This document shows, piece by piece, positions 8,801 to 17,339 of a stretch of 64,000 bases of DNA. The DNA is from Holophagales bacterium UBA5704 (lineage in GTDB: Bacteria > Acidobacteriota > Thermoanaerobaculia > Multivoradales > UBA5704), in contig DIHE01000036.1 in NCBI GenBank assembly GCA_002420005.1, positions 111,029-175,028 on the forward strand. Direction: 5' to 3'. Both the position numbers and the translations under genes were made by a program. Numbering within the stretch: position 1 is the first letter of the stretch; each line of letters starts with the position of its first letter. The notes under the pieces were generated by a model. It had not been told where the DNA came from. It ran no database searches and worked only from the letters and a program-made list of their open reading frames with translations.

Positions 8801-10771
8801 CAGGTGAAGGTCCGGGGGTTTCGCGTCGAGCTCGGCGAGGTGGAGAGTCAGCTCCTCAAGCACCCCTCGGTGCGGGAGGCCGTGGTGGTCGACAAGGTCG
8901 ACAGCTCGGGCGAAAGGTACCTGTGCGCCTATGCCGTGGCGGCGACGGAGCTTCCCGCCCCCTCCGAGCTCAAGGCGTACCTGGCGGCGACCTTGCCGGA
9001 TTACATGATCCCGGTGGCGTTCGTTCCGTTGTCCGCTTTGCCACTGACCGGCAACGGAAAGCTCGACCGGCGGGCCTTGCCGGATCCGGAGGTTGCCAAC
9101 CTGAGCACCTCGGCCCGCTATGTGGAACCGGTCGGCGAGGTCGAGGTGGCTCTGGTCGAAATCTGGCATGAGATTCTGGGGATCGACGGGATCGGAACTC
9201 GTCACGATTTCTTCGAGCTGGGCGGACACTCTCTGCGGGCGGTGCAGGTGATCACCCGGATCCGCCGCCGTCTCGGTGTCGAGCTGCCGCTGCGGATCCT
9301 CTTCGACACGCCCACTGTGGCCGGCCTGGCTGCGCAGATCGATGCCCTGCGGCGGAGAGATGCCCTGCCGAAGGGCACGCCGCTCGGGAGGACCGGCCGG
9401 AGCGGGCCGCCGCCGCTCTCCTTTGCCCAACAGCGGCTCTGGTTCCTCGACCAACTGGATCCGGGACGCTCGGTCTACAACATCCCGGCGACGATGACTT
9501 TGACCGGACCGCTCGACGTGAAGGTGCTCGCGGCTGCGCTCGGCGAGGTGATGCAGCGGCACGAGGTCCTGCGGACGACGTTCAGGAGTCTGGCGGGTGA
9601 ACTGACGCAGATCATTGCTCCGCGGGCCTCGGTGGCGCTGCCGGTGATCGATCTCCAGTGCCTGCCGGAGGCGGCGCGGGCGGGTGAGGCGGAAAGGCAT
9701 TCCGCGGCCGCTGCAGAGCGGCCTTTCGACCTGGGGCGCGGCCCGTTGCTGCGGTCGGTTCTCTTGCGATTCGAGCCCGAGCATCACGCGATTCTGCTGA
9801 CGATGCATCACATCGTGAGCGACGGTTGGTCCATGGGCATCCTGGTCCGCGAGCTCCGCACGCTCTATGAGGCCTTCCTGGAGGGCCGGCCGAGCCCCCT
9901 GCCGGCCCTCCCTGTCCAATACGCTGATTTTGCGCTTTGGCAGCGAGAGTTTCTGCAGGGTGAGACTCTGGCAGAGCAACTCGGCTACTGGACACGGCAT
10001 CTGGACGGTGCGCCTCCTCTCCTTGCCCTGCCTTACGACCGCCCTCGCCCTCTGCAGCCGAGCTATCGCGGCAGTGCGCACCGGCTCTGCATTCCACCGG
10101 AGGTGACGTCATCCCTCAAGGCTCTGGGCCGCAGCGAGGGCGCCACGCTGTTCATGACTCTGCTGGCCGCCTGGAGCATTCTTCTGTACCGCTACAGCGG
10201 CGAGCCGGAGATCGTCATCGGCTCCAGCATCGCCAACCGGCACCAGCTCAACCTGGAGGGTCTCATCGGACTGTTCGTCAACACCGTGGCCTTGCGCATC
10301 TCCCTGGCCGAAGAGCCCACCGTGCGGGAGCTGCTCGCCCAGGTACGGGAGGTGGTGCTGGGAGCCCAGGCCCATCAGGACTTCCCTTTCGAGAAGCTGG
10401 TCGAGGCCCTGCGCCCGGGGCGGGATCCGGGGTATCACCCGATTTTTCAAGTGGCGCTGGTGATGCAAGACAACCCGGTGGAGCCCTTCGCGGTGTCGAT
10501 CGATCCGAATCCGGTCAGGCTGGAACGGCAGTCGGCCAAGTACGATCTTTCCCTTTTTGTAACTGAGGAGGCAGACGTGATGACGGTGGTCCTGGAGTAC
10601 AACGCCGACTTGTTCGAGGCCGACACCACCGCCGGTCTCGCCAGCCAGTTTGCGGCTGTGCTCGCGGCTCTGCCGTCCTCGGCCCATCAGCCGATCTCGG
10701 CGGTGCGGTTTCTTCCCGCCGCGGAGGAAGCGTATCTCTTGGAAGCGCTCTCCGAAGACCTGGAGCTATGA
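2846..10771 (+). CDS. Nonribosomal peptide synthetase, C-A-PCP-C-A-PCP-C
   Basis: This 2641-aa synthetase has domains in the order C (about 35-460), A (495-988), PCP (LGGDS near 1032), C (1100-1540), A (1560-2075), PCP (LGGHS near 2121) and a final C (2188-2620). The first A pocket reads D-V-W-H-F-S-L-V-D-K, a known serine code. The second reads D-L-Y-S-F-S-L-V-W-K, closest to cysteine codes. The first C active site is HHVAADA, with alanine in place of the usual glycine; the other two are HHSMLDG and HHIVSDG. None is a cyclisation domain (no DxxxxD). The last C domain has no A-PCP after it on this chain, so its module is completed by the next protein. ATGA overlaps link both neighbours. Confidence 0.97.
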   Translation: MTAPSISEKRRLLLEKLLQKEGIAVPMRRIPRRAETGPAPLSFTQQRLWFLQRLDPESASYNIPRSVRLAGALDIAVLERSLAEIVCRHEALRTVFTEISGEPAQMVVPPLPSLLSLTDLSGLQTGKGEKELAWHLKREGARPFDLARGPVIRFSLFRLRENDHVLALVVHHVAADAWSLDVLFGELAALYASFLRGEGSPLPALPVQYADYAVWQRQWLTGRVFEDLLGTWLNRLAGVPKVLELPVDRPRPPVWVSQGGVVAFDVGREATAAIRALAHEGKATLFIALLAAFQALLHRWSGQNDFVVGSPVAGRNRQELELLIGAFINTLALRADFAGEPDFRTALARTREVVQEAHSAQDLPFERLVHALDLERDLSHSPLFQVLFLQQEVRRARQELPGLSLENLEVNSGGAQLDLTLMLADTGSTLLGSLSFRRDLFDETTVQRLAGHFAVLLSAAALAPSTPVSELPLLSPGERHQVLREWNDTATPRSGGLCLHALIAAQAERAPDAVAVCCAGEWLTFRELVSRSRKLARHLRALGVEQDGLVGVLLERSVEMIVGLLGVLEAGAAYVPLDPGLPAERLGALVESSGLAVILSRETHCTSVPVPGKRVVLLDAGWRAVEELQGASPSVPAEELNLAYVLYTSGSTGVPKGVMISHQGIVNRLLWMQEAYGLVAEDRVLQKTPFGFDVSLWELFWPLLTGARLVFAQPEGHKDPQYLVDLIAREGVTTLHFVPSMLEAFLEVRNLASLTVLRRVFASGEALPPQLVRRFFTRLVHAELHNLYGPTEASVDVSAWPCVSEPPGSLVPIGRPIANHRLCVVDRHVAPQPVGVPGELLLGGPGLARGYLGQPDLTAEAFIPDPLGGAPGGRLYRTGDLVRLLPDGNVHFLGRIDHQVKVRGFRIELGEIESMLARHPSVRAAVVLLRQDLAGGAGLVAYVVADEETQPALSLRRWLEERLPGYMVPVFFVRLEALPLNPNGKVDRKALPAPEVDSRTASFTAPRNSFEEALARIWADLLGLARPGIDSSFFALGGDSIQAVRLVSRMNEELGLNFKVQDVFQHQTIAALAAQSASIAGRTSVEQERAAGLQDIERFCRVILSDPQQRAGLPDEYEDFFPLSGIEKGMVYYSLLLPEEPVYHDQFVYLLPIADSAAFFEALRLTMERHPIFRTSFHVYAFAEPVKVVHRELHLEEEVEDLSSLTRPEQQRRIEEYRSSDVANRFRFDGEVLWRFKLFRLREALHYAILTFHHSMLDGWSCVSFWVEVNNLYARHDRRNALPPLASSYKDFLAITLGRKRSEETAAFWRETLDGVTRNKLPFNRIKIHRPQARGMGIVQRRLGGELLVALRALALAHHISLRTLMLAAHVWLLHVLAREDEVVTGVVTHERPEIKDGDKILGCFLNTIPVRIYAAGTPGVAPLLSAVDGYLRRAREHEVLLEDIVTATGHRETGDNPFFDTIFNFIDFHILAEAEPHGRSGASLSPGSEEQYDLEAKEMTNTLFDLEVMATLGELTVKVKYSPRYFDAADAWRAADLFGRLLERITGDAAARLDSEALLSATERSEVIDGFNDTRKDYPRETPLFRLIEARVRDFSERPAVSCVGESLTYGELNRAANRLARYLLRQGARPGDNIGVIHPRSLELAVALMAVLKMGGAYVPIEPDYPPARKGYIVRNSGVTRVVADRRYELSGAEALFVLPDPSTLLVETGSDLDVDPRPDQLAYTIYTSGSTGRPKGVMIEHHSAVNLVQWVNRELAIGPQSTVLMLSSVCFDLSVYDLFGGLSAGARVVVAREEDLQDPERLRRLLTEEKVTFWSSVPSTMGLLTRYLEDAAPAYRQEDLTAVFLSGDWIPLSLPEKIRRFFPNARILSLGGATEGTVWSIFYPVGRVDETWASIPYGRPIDNNTFYILDKCLSVVPPGVVGDLYIGGVGVAKGYANDPEKTAASFLPDRFAVGPGARMYRTGDLGRMLPGGNIEFLGRADHQVKVRGFRVELGEVESQLLKHPSVREAVVVDKVDSSGERYLCAYAVAATELPAPSELKAYLAATLPDYMIPVAFVPLSALPLTGNGKLDRRALPDPEVANLSTSARYVEPVGEVEVALVEIWHEILGIDGIGTRHDFFELGGHSLRAVQVITRIRRRLGVELPLRILFDTPTVAGLAAQIDALRRRDALPKGTPLGRTGRSGPPPLSFAQQRLWFLDQLDPGRSVYNIPATMTLTGPLDVKVLAAALGEVMQRHEVLRTTFRSLAGELTQIIAPRASVALPVIDLQCLPEAARAGEAERHSAAAAERPFDLGRGPLLRSVLLRFEPEHHAILLTMHHIVSDGWSMGILVRELRTLYEAFLEGRPSPLPALPVQYADFALWQREFLQGETLAEQLGYWTRHLDGAPPLLALPYDRPRPLQPSYRGSAHRLCIPPEVTSSLKALGRSEGATLFMTLLAAWSILLYRYSGEPEIVIGSSIANRHQLNLEGLIGLFVNTVALRISLAEEPTVRELLAQVREVVLGAQAHQDFPFEKLVEALRPGRDPGYHPIFQVALVMQDNPVEPFAVSIDPNPVRLERQSAKYDLSLFVTEEADVMTVVLEYNADLFEADTTAGLASQFAAVLAALPSSAHQPISAVRFLPAAEEAYLLEALSEDLEL

Positions 10772-13700
10772 GAATGTTGGAGACGACCATGCCGCATTCC
10801 GGTGCTGCATCGAAGCCCTACGACATCCGGCGGATGTTCCGAGCGGTGGCGAACCGTTGCCCCGGCAGCTTGGCGATCCGCTCCGGTGGCTTCCGGATGA
10901 CATACGGAGAGCTCGATCTGGCGTCGGATCGTGTCTGCGTCGACCTGCGAGAGCGGGGCGCCGGTCCAGGCGAGCGGGTCGCAATTCTCTGTGAACGGAC
11001 GGCGGACGTGATCTGTGGCATGCTCGGTGCTCTCAAGGCCGGGGCTCTCTTCGTCCCTCTCGATCCACAGACTCCCGCGCGCAGGTTGCAGGCCCTGCTG
11101 GATGTGGCCGCGCCGGTGGCTGTCGTCAAGGAGCCGCCCGGCCTGGACGGCACCGCGCCGGAAGGGCCTGTGGAGATGGCGGAGATGGGGCCGGAAGACC
11201 CTTGCTATCTCTACTTTACGTCGGGCTCCACAGGACTGCCCAAGGCGATCACCGGCCGCTTCAAGAGCATCGCCCATTTCATCGGCTGGGAGATCGAGAC
11301 CCTGGGTGTGGAGGAGGGATGGCGGGTCAGCCAGCTCATCCATCCCGCGTTCGACGCGTTTCTGCGCGATGTCTTCGTACCCCTCTGTGCGGGCGGCACT
11401 GTCTCCGCCTCTCCTGATCGCGAGACCCTCGTGGATGCACGCCGCCTTCTTGCCTGGCTGGATGAGGAGGACATCCATCTCGTTCACTGCGTTCCGTCCC
11501 TCTTCCGTACCCTGCTGCATGTGGACCCACGCCCCTTGCCATCCCTGCGCTATGTGCTGATGTCGGGCGAGCCCCTGCAGCCGGCCGACGTCAAGCGCTG
11601 GCAGGAGCGGTACGGGATGTCGACGCGTCTGGTGAATCTCTATGGCCCGTCGGAGACGACGATGACGAAGCTCTTCTACTTCGTCCAGCCCGGGGACGGA
11701 GACCGCCGGACGCTTCCGATCGGCAAGCCCATGCCCGGGGCCCGCGCTCTGGTGTTGGACCCCCAGGGCCGGATCTGCCCCCCGCGCACCGTCGGCGAAA
11801 TCTACATCCGCACCCCGTACCGGTCGCTCGGCTATCATGGCCGGCCGGACCTGACCGCAGAGGTCTTCGTCCGCAACCCTTTCACCCGGGATCCTGACGA
11901 CCTGATCTACAAAACCGGGGATCTCGGGCGTGTCCTCGCCGATGGGAACCTCGAATTCCTCGGCCGGAAGGACTCTCAGGTCAAGATCCGCGGTGTCCGT
12001 ATCGAGCTCGCCGAGGTCGAGAACCTCCTCCTGTCGCACCCGCGGGTCCGGGAGACCGCCGTGGTAGACCTCGACGGCGCGGGCGGAACCAAGTTCCTCT
12101 GTGCCTATGTGGTGCTGGACGGCCAGGGCGGCCCGGCGGGGCTGCGCGACTTTCTTGCAGAGCTCCTGCCGGAGCATTCGCTCCCCTCGGCTTTCGTGGT
12201 GCTGGACGAGCTCCCCCGCCTGCCGAGCGGGAAGACCGACCGGCGGTCCCTGCCGCCGCCCGAACGCGCGCGTACAGCGACGGGCTCGGCTCTGGATCTG
12301 CCGCGCACGCATGCCGAAGAGGTCGTCGCTGCTTTTTTCGCCCAGGCTCTCGGTCTTGGCCAGATCGGCATCCACGAAAGTTTCTTCGAGCTCGGCGGCC
12401 ACTCCTTGCTGGCCACGCAGATCCTGACCCGGGTCCGGTCGACCTTCGACGTGGAGGTTCCGTTGCGGGCTCTCTTCTCGCATCCGACCGCCGCGGGCCT
12501 GGCCCGTGAGGTCGAGGGGGCGCAGCGCGGCGGGGGGCGGCCGGCGATCGCTTCCTTCCGGGAGGACCGGAGCGCGCCGTCACCGCTCTCTTGCGCGCAG
12601 GAGCGCTTCTGGGCGGGGCGCGAGGTCGAGGCCCGCACGGTTGCCTCGACGATTCCGATGATGCTGTTCTTTCAGGGTCCGCTCGACCTCGACTGCCTGC
12701 GGCGGTCCCTGCAGGAGATCGTCGATCGGCACGAGGTGCTGCGGACGAGCTTCCGAGAGGGAGCCGGGGGGCCGGTCCAGGTCGTCCACCCGGCGATCCC
12801 CGTTCGCCTTCCGGTGGCCGATCTGGCGGAGCTCTCTCCCGAGGAGCAGAGGGAAGAGATCCGGCGCCACGGCCTGCTCGATGGACGGGCACAGTTCGAC
12901 TATGAGCGGGGGCCGCTGTTCCGGATGACCGTCTTCCGGTGCACGGAGACAGATCATGTGGTGCTCTTCACCATTCACCACGTCGCCTTCGACGGATGGT
13001 CGAGCTCCGTTCTGGCGCGTGAGCTGTCGGTTCTCTACCAGGCCTTCCGAGAGGGCCGGCCCTCCCCCTTGCCGCCGCTCGCGTTCCAGTACCAGGATTT
13101 TGCACGCTGGCAGCGGCAGACCCTGGCGGGCGAGACCCTGGTGCGGCAGGTGGCTTTCTGGCGTGAGCAACTGCGCGGAGCGGTGCCGGTTGATCTCGCC
13201 CTCGGCCGGGCGCGTCCCCGCCAGCCGACCTTCCGGGCAGGCGTTGAGGCGTTCGCCGTCCCCAAGGAGCTCGAGGTCAGGCTCGACGCGCTCTCCGGAG
13301 AGCTGTCGGTGACCCTGTTCATGATTTTGCTCGCAGGCTTCAAGGTGCTCCTCCTGCACGAGACGGGGCAGGAAGACATCGTGGTCACCTGCCTGTTCGC
13401 CAACCGCAATCAGGTTGAGATCGAGAACCTGATCGGCAACTTCTATGCGGGTCTCCCTCTGCGCACGCAGCTGGCGGGGACTGGTACCTTCCGCCATCTT
13501 CTGGACCGGGTGCGCGATGTGACCCTGGCGGCCCACGAGAACCCTGACATTCTCTACGAGCCTGTGATGCAAGGCATGGACTTCCTGGGACCGGGAGATC
13601 GCGGCGGGCTCGCCACGTTCCGTATTCTGTTTCAGCTTGCCAAGCTGCCGCCGCCGGAGCAGACTGTCTCCAACCTCAAGGTCCTCCGTGTGCCGTTCGA

Positions 13701-13938
13701 TACCGGCAAGATCCGCCAGGACCTGAGCCTCTTCCTCTCCCAGTCGGATCGGCTTGCCGGGCGTTTCAAGTACAACCTGGATGTGCTCGACCAGGAGAGA
13801 GTTCTGAGCCTGCGTGACCGCTACCTCCAGATTCTGGCCGCCGCGGTCGACGATCCGGATCGTCCGCTGTCGCTGCTTCTGCCGGAGAGCGCCGCACCGC
13901 CGCAACCCATTCTCTTCGCACAGGAGACGGATCAATGA
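10768..13938 (+). CDS. Nonribosomal peptide synthetase, A-PCP-C
   Basis: This 1056-aa synthetase starts directly with an adenylation domain (about 15-505; YFTSGSTGLPKA near 149, NLYGPSE), followed by a carrier domain (FFELGGHSLLATQ near 540) and a complete condensation domain (605-1040, HHVAFDG near 737). The pocket reads roughly D-A-R-H-L-S-L-M-T-K. I cannot assign a substrate, and the Arg at the third position is unusual. The A domain presumably completes the module begun by the last C domain of the preceding protein. The terminal C domain has no thioesterase or further A domain after it. It may release the chain onto a free amine or hand it to the separate carrier protein encoded at 17340. 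Confidence 0.95.
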   Translation: MRMLETTMPHSGAASKPYDIRRMFRAVANRCPGSLAIRSGGFRMTYGELDLASDRVCVDLRERGAGPGERVAILCERTADVICGMLGALKAGALFVPLDPQTPARRLQALLDVAAPVAVVKEPPGLDGTAPEGPVEMAEMGPEDPCYLYFTSGSTGLPKAITGRFKSIAHFIGWEIETLGVEEGWRVSQLIHPAFDAFLRDVFVPLCAGGTVSASPDRETLVDARRLLAWLDEEDIHLVHCVPSLFRTLLHVDPRPLPSLRYVLMSGEPLQPADVKRWQERYGMSTRLVNLYGPSETTMTKLFYFVQPGDGDRRTLPIGKPMPGARALVLDPQGRICPPRTVGEIYIRTPYRSLGYHGRPDLTAEVFVRNPFTRDPDDLIYKTGDLGRVLADGNLEFLGRKDSQVKIRGVRIELAEVENLLLSHPRVRETAVVDLDGAGGTKFLCAYVVLDGQGGPAGLRDFLAELLPEHSLPSAFVVLDELPRLPSGKTDRRSLPPPERARTATGSALDLPRTHAEEVVAAFFAQALGLGQIGIHESFFELGGHSLLATQILTRVRSTFDVEVPLRALFSHPTAAGLAREVEGAQRGGGRPAIASFREDRSAPSPLSCAQERFWAGREVEARTVASTIPMMLFFQGPLDLDCLRRSLQEIVDRHEVLRTSFREGAGGPVQVVHPAIPVRLPVADLAELSPEEQREEIRRHGLLDGRAQFDYERGPLFRMTVFRCTETDHVVLFTIHHVAFDGWSSSVLARELSVLYQAFREGRPSPLPPLAFQYQDFARWQRQTLAGETLVRQVAFWREQLRGAVPVDLALGRARPRQPTFRAGVEAFAVPKELEVRLDALSGELSVTLFMILLAGFKVLLLHETGQEDIVVTCLFANRNQVEIENLIGNFYAGLPLRTQLAGTGTFRHLLDRVRDVTLAAHENPDILYEPVMQGMDFLGPGDRGGLATFRILFQLAKLPPPEQTVSNLKVLRVPFDTGKIRQDLSLFLSQSDRLAGRFKYNLDVLDQERVLSLRDRYLQILAAAVDDPDRPLSLLLPESAAPPQPILFAQETDQ

Positions 13939-15212
13939 ACGGAGAGCTGCCTGCGACGTCGACGGTGAGCCGGCTGGCCATCCATGGAGGGGAGCCGACG
14001 ATCACCCGGCCCGGGCCCCATTTCCGCTGGCCGGTGATCAGCGACGACACGCGCCGCGCCGTGCTCCGCCAGCTCGACGAGGCGGTTTCGCTCTACGACC
14101 GCTCCGGTGTCGTCGCCCGCCTCGAGCAGCGCCTCGAAACCGCGCTGGGCGTGCCGCATGCGCTGCTTTTCAACTCGGGTACCTCGGCCCTCTTCGCTCT
14201 GTTCGCCGGTGCCGCCCTGGGGCCCGGCGACGAGGTCCTGGTCCCGGACTACAGCTTCTTTGCCTCCAGCAGCCCGCTCTTCTTCACCGGGGCAACCCCG
14301 GTCCTGGTCGATTGTGACGGCAGCGGCAATATGGATCCGGAGAAGGCTCGGGAGTTGATCACGCAACGCACCCGGGCCGTCCTGGTCACCCATATGTGGG
14401 GTGTACCCTGTGACATGGATGCCTTCACCGGCCTTTGCCGCGACCGCGGCCTTCGGCTCTTCGAGGACATCTCCCATTCCTTCGGCGCCACCTGGAAGGG
14501 CCGGCCGGTGGGCACTTTCGGGACCGCCGCCGCGCTGAGCCTTCAGGCTCAGAAGATCCTCCCCGGTGGGGAGGGAGGTGTCTTGCTGACCGGCGACGAT
14601 GAGCTCTTCCATCGTGCCCTCGCCCTGGGCCACTACACCAAGCGATGCCTCCAGGAGATCCCCGAAGGCCATCTCCTGCACAGCTATGGTGTGACCGGCC
14701 TGGGCCTCAAGCTGCGCATTCATCCCCTCGCTGCGGCGATCGCCGAGCAACAGCTCGACACCGTACCGGCTGTGCTGGCCGGAAGGCGCCGCTGTGCCCG
14801 CCGGATCCTCCAAGAGCTTCGCGCCATCCCGGGGATCGACTTGCCGCCCATTGCAGAACAGGCCGAGCCGAGCTGGTATGGGCTTTTTTTCAGCCTGGAC
14901 CGCGATCTGGTTCAACGGGGCCTCGTCGCAGATGTGCTCGCCGCCCTCCGGGCCGAAGGCTGTTGCGAGATCGACCACCCGAAGATCACGTCGCCGGTCC
15001 ACCGCTACCCCCTCTTTCGTGATCCCGGCCGTGTCCACCCGGGCTATGGAACCCTGCCCGAGCGGGACTTTCCGGTCGCGGAGGCTTTCTCTGCGCGGTC
15101 CTTCAAGCTGCCGGTCTGGCACGAGGAGGCGGACGACCCGCTGGTCGGGCAGTATCTGGAGGCGATCCGCAAGGTGATGAATCATTTCATGCGAGGTGGC
15201 GACGGTGCATAG
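13935..15212 (+). CDS. DegT/DnrJ/EryC1/StrS-family PLP aminotransferase
   Basis: The 425-aa protein is a fold-type I PLP enzyme of the sugar or cyclitol aminotransferase group. It has NSGTSALFALF (PLP phosphate region), FEDISHSFGA (Asp near 178, binding the pyridine nitrogen) and LSLQAQKILPGGEGG, whose lysine near 207 should form the internal aldimine. The family transaminates keto-sugars and related ketones; here the acceptor is unknown. It overlaps the upstream synthetase gene by 4 nt and the downstream dehydrogenase by 17 nt, so it is clearly part of the biosynthetic operon. With the dehydrogenase it could make an amino building block, possibly the amine accepted by the terminal condensation domain (inference). 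Confidence 0.92.
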   Translation: MNGELPATSTVSRLAIHGGEPTITRPGPHFRWPVISDDTRRAVLRQLDEAVSLYDRSGVVARLEQRLETALGVPHALLFNSGTSALFALFAGAALGPGDEVLVPDYSFFASSSPLFFTGATPVLVDCDGSGNMDPEKARELITQRTRAVLVTHMWGVPCDMDAFTGLCRDRGLRLFEDISHSFGATWKGRPVGTFGTAAALSLQAQKILPGGEGGVLLTGDDELFHRALALGHYTKRCLQEIPEGHLLHSYGVTGLGLKLRIHPLAAAIAEQQLDTVPAVLAGRRRCARRILQELRAIPGIDLPPIAEQAEPSWYGLFFSLDRDLVQRGLVADVLAALRAEGCCEIDHPKITSPVHRYPLFRDPGRVHPGYGTLPERDFPVAEAFSARSFKLPVWHEEADDPLVGQYLEAIRKVMNHFMRGGDGA

Positions 15213-15903
15213 GGTGGCCTTGGTGACCGGAGCGAGCCGGGGGATCGGCCTGGAGATTTGCCGGCAGCTCGGTGCCGCCGGCTATACGGTCGTGCTCACC
15301 GCGCGCGATGCGGGGAAGGGGGCCAGAGCCCTCGGTTTGCTGCGCGAGGAGGGGCTCGACGTCCGGTTTCAAACGCTGGACGTGACCGATCCGGCAGAGG
15401 CACGCCGGTTGGCCGTCAGGGTCGATGCCGAGCTCGGCCGGTTGGATGCACTGGTCAACAACGCCGCCATCGCGATCGATCCCCGGGAGACGGTGGCGAG
15501 CCTGGATCCCGACCTGCTGCGCAAGACGCTCGAGACCAACCTCCTGGGAGCGCTCCACTGCTGCCAGGCCTTCCTTCCCCTCATGCAGCGGCAGGGGTAC
15601 GGCCGGATCGTCAACGTGTCGAGCGGACGGGGTTCTTTCTCCAGGCTCGGCGCCGGTGGGCCCGGCTACCGCATTTCGAAGACCGCCTTGAACGCCCTGA
15701 CCGTCCTTCTGGCCGACGAGCTCAAGGACACCAACGTCCTGGTCAATGCGATGACCACCGGCTGGGTCCGCACCCGGCTCGGCGGCCTGAGGGCACCGCG
15801 CTCGATCGCGCAAGGAGCGGAAACCGCCGTCTGGCTCGCCATGCTGCCGGACGGCGGTCCGCAGGGGAAATTCTTCAAGGACCGGGAGGAGTTCCCGTGG
15901 TGA
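15196..15903 (+). CDS. Short-chain dehydrogenase/reductase
   Basis: The 235-aa protein is a classical SDR with the NAD(P)-binding TGASRGIG motif at the N-terminus, a DALVNNAA segment, NVSS, and the catalytic YRISK (Tyr and Lys of YxxxK). It starts with GTG inside the end of the aminotransferase gene (17-nt overlap), so translation is probably coupled. SDRs reduce or oxidise carbonyl/alcohol groups; the substrate is unknown. Its position between an aminotransferase and a radical SAM gene suggests it makes or uses a ketone in the same pathway. Family assignment is certain; pathway role is inferred. Confidence 0.93.
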   Translation: MATVHRVALVTGASRGIGLEICRQLGAAGYTVVLTARDAGKGARALGLLREEGLDVRFQTLDVTDPAEARRLAVRVDAELGRLDALVNNAAIAIDPRETVASLDPDLLRKTLETNLLGALHCCQAFLPLMQRQGYGRIVNVSSGRGSFSRLGAGGPGYRISKTALNALTVLLADELKDTNVLVNAMTTGWVRTRLGGLRAPRSIAQGAETAVWLAMLPDGGPQGKFFKDREEFPW

Positions 15904-15963
15904 CACGCGACGCGAAGCTCGGAAATCTCGCAAGATTCACTTTTCAGGATTAGGAGCCAGGCA

Positions 15964-17316
15964 ATGCTCGACATCGAGAAAGAACCATCGCAGGAGACCC
16001 CTGATCCGGAACCGGCCTCCGATGGTGGCAAGCCGGCCCTTTCGCGAAAGGGATTCATCATCACATACCCGATGTTCCGTTACTGGAACAAGAAAGCTCT
16101 CGCCACAGGGATGAAGAGCCAGCCGCTGAACGTCTACATCCACATGCCCTACTGCATCCAGCGGTGTGCCTATTGCTGGTTCAAGACGACAACGCTCAGG
16201 GAGAACCGGCTGAAGGAGATCGATCAGTATGTGCGCTCCGTCTGCCGGGAGCTCGAGCTGGCTTCGCGATACTTCGATCTCGGGAATCGGCCGGTCGAAA
16301 CGGTGTACTTTGGAGGTGGCACGCCGACCCTCCTCTCCGAGGAGAACATCGACCATCTCTTCGCGGCGCTCCATGCAAATTTCAGCCTCGCCGATCCGCA
16401 GATCACCTTCGAGGGGGAGCCGGTGACGTTGACAGAGCGCAAGGCGGCCCTGCTCAAGCACCACAAGGTCAATCGCATCAGCCTCGGCATCCAGTCGTTC
16501 AAGGAGGAGATCGTCTTTCAGACCGGGCGCCGGGACACCGAAGAGCAGGCGTTCGAGGCGATCGCGCTCGCCAAGAGCACCGGTGCCGAGGTGAATATCG
16601 ACTTGATCAGCGGCTTGGCCGGCGAGACGCCCGAAACCTGGGAGTACTCGGTGCGGCGGGCGCTCGAGGCCGATGTCCACAACATCACCATCTACAAGCT
16701 CGAGCTCTATGCCAATACGCCTTACTATTCCGCCGAAAAGAGCAAGGAGATCTCCCTGCCGACCGACGAGCAGGAGCTCGAGCTCATCAAGTATGCCCTC
16801 GGCGAGCTGCGCAAGCATGACTACCGGCCGGTCAATACGTTTACCTTCACCAAGGGCGGTACCTACGATCAGAAGCACACCCGGAGCAAGTGGCTGGGTA
16901 ACGACAACTGCGCCGTCGGCGTCTCCGCCTTCGGCTCCGTCGGTCGCTGGAACTATCAGAACATGAACGACATTCCAGCGTATACCAAGGCCATCGAGAG
17001 GGGAGACCTGCCGGCATTTCGCGGCTACAACTGCACTACTTTCGACCTGATGGTGCGTGACGCGGTGATGGGGATCAAGCTCGTCGACCTCGATTACGTC
17101 CGGTTCCGGGACCGGCACGGCATCGATCTGCTGAGGACCTGCGACCGTGAGCTGTCGGAGCTCGAAGCGGAAGGATTTGTCACGGTCGGCGCCGGGAACA
17201 TCTCGTTGACCGATCGAGGCATCCTCTTCGGCGACTACGTCGGGAGGGTCCTGGAAGGATCGCTGAAGAAATTGAGCGGCGAGAGCCAGGGAAGCCGTGC
17301 GCGGGTTCTGTTCTAA
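15964..17316 (+). CDS. HemN/HemW-like radical SAM protein
   Basis: The 450-aa protein has the iron-sulfur site CxxxCxxC at Cys64, Cys68 and Cys71 in YIHMPYCIQRCAYC, the SAM-binding glycine motif YFGGGTPTLL near 115, and a HemN-type C-terminal region. The family includes oxygen-independent coproporphyrinogen oxidase, the haem chaperone HemW, and natural-product enzymes that methylate or cyclopropanate. No other haem gene is nearby and it sits inside a peptide synthetase operon, so a tailoring role is more likely than a haem role (inference). About 60 nt separate it from the dehydrogenase gene and 23 nt from the carrier protein gene. Confidence 0.92.
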   Translation: MLDIEKEPSQETPDPEPASDGGKPALSRKGFIITYPMFRYWNKKALATGMKSQPLNVYIHMPYCIQRCAYCWFKTTTLRENRLKEIDQYVRSVCRELELASRYFDLGNRPVETVYFGGGTPTLLSEENIDHLFAALHANFSLADPQITFEGEPVTLTERKAALLKHHKVNRISLGIQSFKEEIVFQTGRRDTEEQAFEAIALAKSTGAEVNIDLISGLAGETPETWEYSVRRALEADVHNITIYKLELYANTPYYSAEKSKEISLPTDEQELELIKYALGELRKHDYRPVNTFTFTKGGTYDQKHTRSKWLGNDNCAVGVSAFGSVGRWNYQNMNDIPAYTKAIERGDLPAFRGYNCTTFDLMVRDAVMGIKLVDLDYVRFRDRHGIDLLRTCDRELSELEAEGFVTVGAGNISLTDRGILFGDYVGRVLEGSLKKLSGESQGSRARVLF

Positions 17317-17339
17317 ACCACAGAAAGGATCATGAGACG

